A stretch of 64,000 nucleotides of DNA, taken from Faecalicatena fissicatena (GTDB taxonomy: Bacteria; Bacillota; Clostridia; Lachnospirales; Lachnospiraceae). Both the position numbers and the translations under genes were made by a program. The number at the start of each line of letters is the position of its first letter. The stretch's first letter is position 1. Shown here one piece after another: positions 37,260-44,082 of the stretch. The notes beneath the pieces were generated by a model. The model was not told the origin of the DNA, did not search any database, and saw only the letters and a list, made by a program, of their open reading frames with translations. The stretch covers positions 19,608 through 83,607 of the forward strand of contig LDAQ01000086.1 of the NCBI GenBank assembly GCA_001028025.1, given 5' to 3'.

Positions 37260-38120
37260 TTATGCATTGGAGGATGCTTCAATATAATGTTCCAGTTCGC
37301 TTATATTCACGGGCGGCTTCAGTCCCTCTTTCAGAATCCCTTTTTTCTGAAGCCTTTCAAAGAGCTTCAATACGGCGGGCTCTTCCTGATTGGTCATAGC
37401 CAGCGCCTCCTGGTCTGTACACACCGTCACAGGATCAGCGTGGCGCAGCACCCTGCCCTCCTGCATCAGCACAATTTCATCTGCCCAGGACAGTGCGTAA
37501 TCGATGTCATGGGTAGCCATTAGAATCGTTATTCCCGCCTCAGCCAGCCCGTCCACAATCTGATTGACTATTTTTGTATGTTTTGCGTCCAGCGCCGCGG
37601 CCGGCTCGTCCAATATAATAACTTCAGGATGCATGACCAGTATATCGGCAATGGAGACCTGCTTTTTCTGTCCGCCGCTCAGTGCATGGGCCGGACGTTC
37701 ACGGAAAGGGGTGATCTCAAGATGGCCGATCACCTGGTCTACTTCTTCCCTGGCTATCTCTTTTGGCACTCCCATATTCAGGATTCCGAAGGAGATCTCC
37801 TGGTACACGCTTGCTGAAAAAAGCTGATTGTCAGGATCCTGGAAGACGATGCCAACCCGGCTTCTGAGATCCAGCAGCCCCTTTTTGGAGTAATCGATCG
37901 GCTTGCCCTTGAACAGAATCGTCCCCTGCTCCGGCTTATATATCCCATTGCAGCACAGAAAAAAGGTGGACTTTCCGCAGCCGTTAGCGCCCATAAATGC
38001 TACTTTTCTGCCTTTTTTTATTTTCAGGCTCACACCATTCAGGGAATGTGGCCCGCCTTCCTCATATGCATAATGGACATCTCTTGCCTCTATTATTACA
38101 TCCTGTTCTTCTGTATTCAT
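37260..38120 (-). CDS. cbiO: cobalt ECF/CbiMNQO transporter ATPase
   Basis: 286 residues from ATG 38120, with TGGAGGAG six bases upstream and an ATGA overlap with the cbiQ stop. Walker A GANGCGKST, signature ALSGGQKKQVSIA, Walker B VIILDEPAAALDAK and the switch His in MATHDIDYAL are all present. It powers cobalt uptake with CbiQ, CbiM and CbiN. The C-terminal 60 residues form the usual ECF ATPase tail. Confidence 0.95.
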   Translation of the reverse strand: MNTEEQDVIIEARDVHYAYEEGGPHSLNGVSLKIKKGRKVAFMGANGCGKSTFFLCCNGIYKPEQGTILFKGKPIDYSKKGLLDLRSRVGIVFQDPDNQLFSASVYQEISFGILNMGVPKEIAREEVDQVIGHLEITPFRERPAHALSGGQKKQVSIADILVMHPEVIILDEPAAALDAKHTKIVNQIVDGLAEAGITILMATHDIDYALSWADEIVLMQEGRVLRHADPVTVCTDQEALAMTNQEEPAVLKLFERLQKKGILKEGLKPPVNISELEHYIEASSNA

Positions 38121-38890
38121 AAGAAACTCCTCCATATTGTAAGTACAAGCAGGATCAGCTCAAAGACTGCGATTGCCGCAATTTCTTTTTTCCTGGCCGG
38201 ATGATTTTCTTCGAGCACTCTGATCTTACCGTCATAGCACCTCGATTCCATAGCATCATACAATGCATTGGACCGCTTAAATGCGCGGAGCAGCAGGCCC
38301 GCCGCCATCTTTCCGAAGGAATTGACCGAGGTTCTGAAATCTCGGTTGCCCAGCCTTGACTTCTGGGACACCATGATGGCAGACGCTGTGTCCATCAGCA
38401 CGAAAATAAACCGGTAAATCAAAAGCATAAGTTCCGTCAATATCTCCGGACAGTGCAGTTTTGTAAGAACACCCAGGATATCAGTCATTGTTGTATTGAG
38501 TGATAAAAAGTACAGGCAGGTCACGCTTGCCATGGCTGTTGCAATCAGCTGTATCCCGAAAAGCAGGGACTGAAAACTCCCCGTGATAAAAAAGCTGCCC
38601 ACTGGAATTGCATAGGCATCCAGTGGGACTTTTGAGATATTGACTATGATCGCCAGTGTACTCAATATAAGGAATGTAAAAGGCACAGCCAGCAGCTTTA
38701 TATACTGTTTGGCCGCTATATGTCCTTTTTTCACGGTAAGGTATGCATTGACTGCAAAAACAATACCGGCAATGACCAGTGAACGGCTGATAACGCAGAA
38801 CAGCAGAGTTATCATGGAAAATGCAAACTTTTCACCTGCATTTACATATCTTAAACCGGAGCGATAACAGAGCTTATCTACTACAATCAT
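38117..38890 (-). CDS. cbiQ: cobalt ECF transporter transmembrane (T) component
   Basis: 257 residues with about five membrane helices. The cytoplasmic coupling motifs are visible as LLLRAFKRSNALYDAMESRCYDGK (the Ala-Arg-Gly-like signature reads LRAFKRS here) and SRLGNRDFRTSVNSFGKM. It connects the CbiO ATPase to the CbiM substrate component. The stop overlaps the cbiO start. Confidence 0.93.
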   Translation of the reverse strand: MIVVDKLCYRSGLRYVNAGEKFAFSMITLLFCVISRSLVIAGIVFAVNAYLTVKKGHIAAKQYIKLLAVPFTFLILSTLAIIVNISKVPLDAYAIPVGSFFITGSFQSLLFGIQLIATAMASVTCLYFLSLNTTMTDILGVLTKLHCPEILTELMLLIYRFIFVLMDTASAIMVSQKSRLGNRDFRTSVNSFGKMAAGLLLRAFKRSNALYDAMESRCYDGKIRVLEENHPARKKEIAAIAVFELILLVLTIWRSFL

Positions 38891-38911
38891 GCTGCCTTCC
38901 TTCCCAGAACT

Positions 38912-39223
38912 TTATTCCGTCTTGTTCTGCCATTTTTTTCTTTCTACGAATCGTCCCATTACAAAAGCGATAATACCGACTCCGATTCCTGTCTGAAGAC
39001 AGAAGATCAGGCTTTCCACTTCACCCGGCAGTTCTCCCCCTAGCGCAGTCTCAAGCACCGGTGTAAACCATGGAGTATATTCTCCCTGTATTTCTTCGAT
39101 CATGACGCTCCCTGCATCATCTGAACCGCCGAACTCAGCGCCTTTTTTTGCGAACAGGGGCACAATTGCAATCAATACAGCTACGATCAGAAGAATGATA
39201 ACTGTTTTCGTATTTTTACTCAT
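38912..39223 (-). CDS. cbiN: cobalt transporter small subunit
   Basis: 103 residues with two membrane helices (about 8-25 and 72-92) joined by an extracytoplasmic loop containing EGEYTPWFTP-type sequence (EIQGEYTPWFTPVLE), which is typical of CbiN. It starts one base after the cbiM stop. It is needed with CbiM for cobalt binding and loading. Confidence 0.93.
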   Translation of the reverse strand: MSKNTKTVIILLIVAVLIAIVPLFAKKGAEFGGSDDAGSVMIEEIQGEYTPWFTPVLETALGGELPGEVESLIFCLQTGIGVGIIAFVMGRFVERKKWQNKTE

Positions 39224-39224
39224 C

Positions 39225-39974
39225 TTATTTTGCCTCCTTTAAAAATCCGATTGCTTTCAGTTCCGGTTTTGCATAAGCTTCCAGTCCGATTACGATGATG
39301 ACTGTGAGAATACCCTCGATGACTGCCAGCGGCAGCTGTGTCGGTGCAAATACTCCCAGGAATTTGACAGCGGATGCCGCTACGCCGCCCGCCTCGGATG
39401 GGTATGCAAGTGCCAGCTGGATACTGGTCACACAGTATGTAAAGATATCTCCCAGAAAAGCGGCCAGGAATACTGATATTTTACGGTTAACATTCATTTT
39501 TTTACAGAGCTGGTATATTCCAAATGACAGAAGCGGCCCTGCAATCGCCATGGAGAACGTATTGGCTCCCAGTGTTGTCAGTCCGCCGTGAGCGAGCAGA
39601 ATCGCCTGGAATAAAAGTACGATAATTCCCAGCACACTGACTGCCGCAGGTCCGAACAGGATTGCTCCCAGTCCGGTTCCGGTCATATGGGAACAGCTTC
39701 CTGTCACTGACGGTATTTTCAGGGATGATATTACAAAAATAAACGCCCCTGCCATAGCAATCAGCATGATCGATTTTCTATTTTCTTTCACTCTTTTTTT
39801 CAGGGATATCAGGCCGGTAACCAGAAACGGGACACAGATTGCGCCCCAGGCAATGCAGTATTTTACCGGAAGGTAACCCTCCATGATATGCATTGCATTA
39901 ACAGCCGGTGTGACGGCAAACATCAGCGCGAATGCGATGGCTGCCTTGAGTAAGATTTTTTCTTTTTTTGACAT
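39225..39974 (-). CDS. cbiM: cobalt-binding substrate component of the ECF transporter
   Basis: 249 residues from ATG 39974, with GGAGAGAGAGAC directly upstream. A signal-like first helix ends in VNA, exposing the N-terminal MHIMEGYLP, whose Met and His ligate Co2+ in this family. Six further helices follow, with the motif GSCSHMTGTGLGAILFGP. It is the first gene of the long cobalamin operon and lies downstream of a cobalamin riboswitch. Confidence 0.95.
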   Translation of the reverse strand: MSKKEKILLKAAIAFALMFAVTPAVNAMHIMEGYLPVKYCIAWGAICVPFLVTGLISLKKRVKENRKSIMLIAMAGAFIFVISSLKIPSVTGSCSHMTGTGLGAILFGPAAVSVLGIIVLLFQAILLAHGGLTTLGANTFSMAIAGPLLSFGIYQLCKKMNVNRKISVFLAAFLGDIFTYCVTSIQLALAYPSEAGGVAASAVKFLGVFAPTQLPLAVIEGILTVIIVIGLEAYAKPELKAIGFLKEAK

Positions 39975-40094
39975 GTCTCTCTCTCCTTTTTTGTGATATT
40001 GTTGTTTCGAAATATCTCCCAGGTATACCACAAAATCGTACGAGATCTGCAGCATAACACCCGGTCATATTCCCGTAACCATTCAGATCCATTT

Positions 40095-40320
40095 AAAAGC
40101 GGGTTTTCTGACTAAGGCATCTGCACGGTATTCCGCCTTCCCATGAGAACTCTCACAGTGACATAATGGATACCATTCCACCTATACAGCAACGGGTATT
40201 GTGCAGGATTCACACCTGCTTCCCCTTAGGCCGCCCTCAGCAGATTCGGATACTGCATCGGGACAGCTTACTTCTAAATTGTATGCCAGACCTGAACTAT
40301 ATACCTAAAGAGCACGCTGC
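40095..40320 (-). promoter_or_regulatory. cobalamin riboswitch upstream of cbiM
   Basis: Read on the minus strand, the conserved core is present: AAGGGGAAGCAGGTGTGAATC followed by CTGCACAATACCCG, then GTCACTGTG and GGGAAGGCGGAATACC, and the 3' part GATGCCTTAGTCAGAAAACC. It lies about 120 bases before cbiM, so it should control the entire cobalamin operon. A stem-loop closing the cbiM ribosome site may be the switch, but I cannot fold it by eye with certainty. The 5' boundary is approximate. Confidence 0.92.
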
Positions 40321-40355
40321 CCTTTGGGTCATTTTTTATACAGAGGTATCTCCTC

Positions 40356-40883
40356 CTAAAACTCGATTCCCCGTCTTGCCCGGATCTCCCGGTCAAAGGG
40401 ATGTTTGATCTTCTTGATCTCGGAAACATAGTCCGCAAGCTTAATAAGCTTCTCATCCGGATTCCGTCCGGTCAGGACGACCTCCAGTTCCTCTGGTTTA
40501 CTTTCCAAAAAGGCCAGTGCCTTATTGTGCTCAATGAGGCCATAATTATAGGCGGCCATAAACTCATCGATCACTAGCAAATCAAAGTGCCCGGATACCG
40601 CTTTCTCACAGACTGTATCCCAAAGCCGGGCATAAGTCTCCTCTGCCTCCGCCTTTTCTCTATCACACAGCGTATTAAAAAATCCAAACGTTTTGTCCAC
40701 ATGAATAACCGTAATCCCATCCACCGCATCCAGTATCTTCAGCTCACCGGAAACTTCATTCTTCAAAAAGCGTGCGAACAGAACTTTCATTCCACTTCCT
40801 GCGGCCCTGACTGCAAGTCCTGTTGCAGCGGTCGTCTTCCCTTTTCCATCTCCACAGTAGATATGTATCAGTCCGTTTTTCAT
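40356..40883 (-). CDS. cobO: cob(I)yrinic acid a,c-diamide adenosyltransferase (CobA/BtuR type)
   Basis: 175 residues. The P-loop GDGKGKTTAATGLAVRA (about residues 10-26) and the Walker B-like DLLVIDEFMAAYNYGL are typical of the CobA/BtuR family, and VVLTGRNP sits near the C-terminus. It adenosylates corrinoids. The GAGGTG ribosome site lies unusually close to the ATG (about 1-2 bases). A 17-base-spaced promoter lies upstream, and the cobalamin riboswitch and cbiM follow on the same strand. Confidence 0.94.
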   Translation of the reverse strand: MKNGLIHIYCGDGKGKTTAATGLAVRAAGSGMKVLFARFLKNEVSGELKILDAVDGITVIHVDKTFGFFNTLCDREKAEAEETYARLWDTVCEKAVSGHFDLLVIDEFMAAYNYGLIEHNKALAFLESKPEELEVVLTGRNPDEKLIKLADYVSEIKKIKHPFDREIRARRGIEF

Positions 40884-40910
40884 TCATACACCTCATTCAT
40901 AACCTTATTT

Positions 40911-40939
40911 ATTTTATCATAATTTGTCATAATATGCAA
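40911..40939 (-). promoter_or_regulatory. promoter of cobO
   Basis: On the minus strand TTGCAT (40939-40934) and TAAAAT (40916-40911) are 17 bases apart, about 28 bases before the cobO start. Confidence 0.65.
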
Positions 40940-41017
40940 TTTTCACTACTTAGCATTGTATCCGATTTTCAATGTTGCTGTTTGTACTTTTTTTCCTAGT
41001 TTGTGTAATTTTTTAAG

Positions 41018-41034
41018 AAGGGGTCAGACCCCTT
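41018..41034. repeat. GGGGTCTGACCCC hairpin repeat, copy 2, overlapping the cbiJ stop
   Basis: AAGGGGTC-A-GACCCCTT is a perfect 8-bp inverted repeat around one central base, sharing its core with the copy at 13802-13822. On the minus strand the TGA in its centre is the cbiJ stop codon. It is not followed by a T-run. Confidence 0.75.
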
Positions 41035-41821
41035 TGCCCTCCGTATTCAGAATATTCTGAAGATATTTTTTTGTTTCTTCTACGCTGTGCCCCGTCTCTG
41101 CAGGCCTTCCGATTACTACCAGCGTTACTCCTGTCTCTTTTGCCGCCTCCAGTTTTTCCTCAAATCCCCCAGCTTTGCCAGATTCTTTTGTCACAAAATA
41201 ATCTGCATCCGTATCCTTAAGCATGGCGATATTCAGTTCCTTTGAAAAGGGCCCCTGCATGGCAATGAGGTGAGCCCCCTTAAACCCAAGCTCCACACTC
41301 TCTTCCACGGACTCTTTCGTAGACAGAACCCTGGCAAAACACCGCTCTTTATAATTCTCTATTTCTGTATACAGCTTTAATTCTTTGCTTCCTGTGGAAA
41401 TGAAAATCCTGCCTTCCCGTGTTTTCAGATATTCCACTGCCTCTGCTACGGAATCCACCAGTACCATATTCTCATATGAATGATCGCCGCCGGTACTGCT
41501 CTCATCGCGCAGACAACGGATATACCCGGCCTCACTTCTGCTGCAGGCATTTTTTATGTTCTCCGTAACCAGACGGGCAAAGGGATGAGTAGCATCTATA
41601 ACAAGCTGTATCTGGTGCTTCCGGATGAATCCGCAGATTGCCTCTTCGTCCATCCTGCCTGTAATAATCCTGATATTTGGAATCTCCTCCACGCATTCCG
41701 TGCCGTATTCTGTAGCTGTACTGACAAAGCTTACTATAGACAAATTCCCTAAAAATTCCGCCAGCATTCTGCCTTCTGATGTCCCGGCAAACAGCAGGAT
41801 GCGCATTTTCCCGTTTTCCAT
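41024..41821 (-). CDS. cbiJ: precorrin-6A / cobalt-precorrin-6A reductase
   Basis: 265 residues from ATG 41821, with GAGGAG seven bases upstream. The motifs ILLFAGTSEGRMLAEFL, VIDATHPFA and FISTGSKEL are typical of CbiJ/CobK; the C-terminal half has VTKESGKAGGFEEKLEAA and VVIGRP. It is outside the main cobalamin operon, upstream of cobO on the same strand. Its last codons and stop fall inside a palindromic repeat. Confidence 0.94.
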   Translation of the reverse strand: MENGKMRILLFAGTSEGRMLAEFLGNLSIVSFVSTATEYGTECVEEIPNIRIITGRMDEEAICGFIRKHQIQLVIDATHPFARLVTENIKNACSRSEAGYIRCLRDESSTGGDHSYENMVLVDSVAEAVEYLKTREGRIFISTGSKELKLYTEIENYKERCFARVLSTKESVEESVELGFKGAHLIAMQGPFSKELNIAMLKDTDADYFVTKESGKAGGFEEKLEAAKETGVTLVVIGRPAETGHSVEETKKYLQNILNTEGKGV

Positions 41822-42022
41822 ACTTCTTCTCCTCTTCCCTCTTATGACCCCGATCCATTCCTTATACACAGATGTTATTTTAAGTACTAATCCCCGGATA
41901 GTCAAGTGAAAAAGCCGCCAGGACACTTTTGAACGATGCAATTAGGCTTGAGCCAGAATACATAAGCAGCGGAATATGAAAATAACCCGGCCGTATCTGC
42001 CTGATTATGGCTAATATTCCGG

Positions 42023-42051
42023 TTGTGTTTAAAACTTTTTCACAGTATAAT
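42023..42051 (+). promoter_or_regulatory. promoter of the diguanylate cyclase gene
   Basis: TTGTGT (42023-42028) and a perfect TATAAT (42046-42051) are 17 bases apart, 45 bases before the start codon. Confidence 0.75.
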
Positions 42052-42096
42052 ATAACACATAACAATTTAGTATCTTATGTAGGAGGGGGATATTAT

Positions 42097-43239
42097 ATGC
42101 TTTTTAACTTCTATGAATATATCCGAAAAGACCTGGAGATTAAAAAGACTTATTTAAAAAGTGCAGAAAATGAAATTGCAGAAAAAAATCTGGTACTGCT
42201 TCAGCTCTCCAGTCTGCTCAATTCCATCCTCCTTGTTTTATTCTACATAATAACTCCATTTATCATTAAAGGCTGGACGATCACTTTACAGCATATCCTC
42301 TTTCTCCCTGCAGCACTGCTGTTTTTTGGAATCTCCACGGCCTATGCCAAAACCGGCCGCAGAGATAAAAAGGTTATTACCAGAGCCTGCCTTGCCTTCG
42401 AAGTCGTACTTTTTGCTTTTGTAATATCTATTGATGTATTCCCCTATCCTGATGCCCCCAGTTCTTTTCTGCCGCTTTTGTTTATTGCCTTTCCAGCACT
42501 GTTCATACTGCGTTTTCGTCAAATGTTTACAGTCATGTTTCTGGTCGAAGTCATCTACGTTTCATCAGTAATGCAGGTCAAAAACAAGCTGATGGCCGAA
42601 AACGACATTTTCAACTCTGTCGTTGCTTTCATTTTTTCCATGACAGTTGCTCATGTAATCCTAAAGCTCCGTGCAGAAGACCATGATACACGCAGCCGAT
42701 ACAAACGCCTGAGCATGCTGGATTCACTGACCGGTATTCCCAATAAAAAAGCCTGTGAAAATGCCATAGCGCATTATCTGGATAAGAACAGCCCGTCATA
42801 CAGTGCCCTTCTTTTCCTGGACCTGGATGATTTCAAAAAAATCAATGATTCCATCGGCCATTCCGCCGGGGACCGTCTCCTGGAAGAAACCGGGAAATTA
42901 CTCTTCAAGTCATTCCGTGCCTCGGATCTAATCGGCCGGGTCGGCGGAGACGAATTCATGATACTGATCACAGATTACCACGACACAGAGGATGCCCTCA
43001 AAAGAAAATGCACGGCTCTGCAGCGCGCACTGCAGCAGATCATGCAAAATTACGGCATACAGACCTCATGCAGTATAGGAGCCATTCTGGCTGCAGGCCA
43101 GTCCCTGGATTTTCACACCGCATACGCTCTTGCCGATAAATGCCTGTACGAGGCAAAAGCATCCGGAAAAAATAAATGTGTTGTGCGAACGCTTGCCGGG
43201 GACGGAACGGATGGCGGGGGGACGCCGGACGGGCTGTAA
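42097..43239 (+). CDS. membrane-bound diguanylate cyclase (GGDEF)
   Basis: 380 residues from ATG 42097, with AGGAGGGGG seven bases upstream. A short N-terminal helix is followed by about six membrane helices (about 37-195), then a GGDEF domain (about 210-370) with LDSLTGIPNKKA, LDLDDFKKINDSIGHSAGD and the active RVGGDEF motif. It should make c-di-GMP. The last residues (GDGTDGGGTPDGL) are low-complexity and run into the large inverted repeat that follows, so the natural C-terminus may have been altered by that repeat. Confidence 0.92.
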   Translation: MLFNFYEYIRKDLEIKKTYLKSAENEIAEKNLVLLQLSSLLNSILLVLFYIITPFIIKGWTITLQHILFLPAALLFFGISTAYAKTGRRDKKVITRACLAFEVVLFAFVISIDVFPYPDAPSSFLPLLFIAFPALFILRFRQMFTVMFLVEVIYVSSVMQVKNKLMAENDIFNSVVAFIFSMTVAHVILKLRAEDHDTRSRYKRLSMLDSLTGIPNKKACENAIAHYLDKNSPSYSALLFLDLDDFKKINDSIGHSAGDRLLEETGKLLFKSFRASDLIGRVGGDEFMILITDYHDTEDALKRKCTALQRALQQIMQNYGIQTSCSIGAILAAGQSLDFHTAYALADKCLYEAKASGKNKCVVRTLAGDGTDGGGTPDGL

Positions 43240-43496
43240 GGGACGGGGTACAAACGGAAGCATATATCTGTTTGGAATGCATAAAGCGAGCTTAGCAGCA
43301 GTAAGAGGAAACACATAAAATCAGCCGGCGAAAAGTTGCTTCCGAAGCAACTTTTCAGTACGCATTCACTGCCCAATCATCAGATTGGGCAGTGAATGCG
43401 TACGGTGCCGGCTGATTTTGTGTGTTTCCTCATACTGCTGCTTAGCGCAGCGGACGTATTCCAAACAGATATATGCTTCCGTCTGCACCCCGTCCC
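43240..43496. repeat. 257-bp nested palindrome between converging genes
   Basis: The outer arms, 43240-43329 and 43407-43496, are inverted copies matching at about 77 of 90 positions. The innermost 25 bp (43305-43329 with 43407-43431) has only one mismatch. Between the arms lie two more perfect hairpins: AAAAGTTGCTTC/GAAGCAACTTTT (43331-43355) and a 21-bp stem with loop ATCA (43358-43403). Similarity of the arms continues weakly outward to about 43213 and 43519. It has no coding capacity. It lies between the stop codons of the diguanylate cyclase and the SOD, so it may serve both as terminator, but it resembles a dispersed structured element. Confidence 0.9.
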
Positions 43497-43519
43497 GTTC
43501 CGCGGCAGGCGTCCCCCTC

Positions 43520-44005
43520 CTACTTCCCCGGCTCAACCATCCACGCTTTGATCTCACCGCAGGCTATCATCTCGCCGCTGTTCCCGGATGGCTGGGTCTT
43601 GAAATCATCCGGGTTAATATGGATTATTACTGTTCTGCCCGTGACATCGTCCGGGTAAAATCTGCCGGTATAGACTGCACTGCAGGCTGCACCGTGTGTA
43701 GACAGCAGAGGCGGCATATCTCCCGCATGTTCCGGATGTTCTGTATGTTCCGGATTGTAATGCATACCGGCATCGGCAAACGGATTTTCCGCATTCCCCG
43801 CACATTCCTTACCTTCATGAACGTGGAAGCCGAAAAATTTACTCATATCCGGCGCGTCCTCGTCCGGCAGTCCGTATACTTCCGCCATTACGATAGTTCC
43901 TCCGTACACTTCATAAAAATAAACTATTCCATGGATTTCCGGGTATTTATCCGAACCTTTTATCTCTGCAAATGCTTCCGGCATTCCGTTTAATTTTTCA
44001 ACCAT
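43520..44005 (-). CDS. sodC: Cu/Zn superoxide dismutase family protein, no signal peptide
   Basis: 161 residues. Metal-site motifs are FGFHVHEG, HYNPEHTEHPEHAGDMP and THG, and the C-terminal VIIHINPDDFKTQPSGNSGE with ACGEI is the classic SodC signature. GAGGAGG precedes the ATG. Bacterial SodC proteins are usually exported; here the N-terminus (MVEKLNGMPEAFAEIKGS) is hydrophilic, so the protein appears cytoplasmic. Its stop adjoins the large palindrome. Confidence 0.88.
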   Translation of the reverse strand: MVEKLNGMPEAFAEIKGSDKYPEIHGIVYFYEVYGGTIVMAEVYGLPDEDAPDMSKFFGFHVHEGKECAGNAENPFADAGMHYNPEHTEHPEHAGDMPPLLSTHGAACSAVYTGRFYPDDVTGRTVIIHINPDDFKTQPSGNSGEMIACGEIKAWMVEPGK

Positions 44006-44082
44006 AACATCATCCTCCTCTGCTCAGTATATGCAGCAATCGGGCGGATGTTCATGCTTTACGGCCAGAAAAAGTAACGCTC

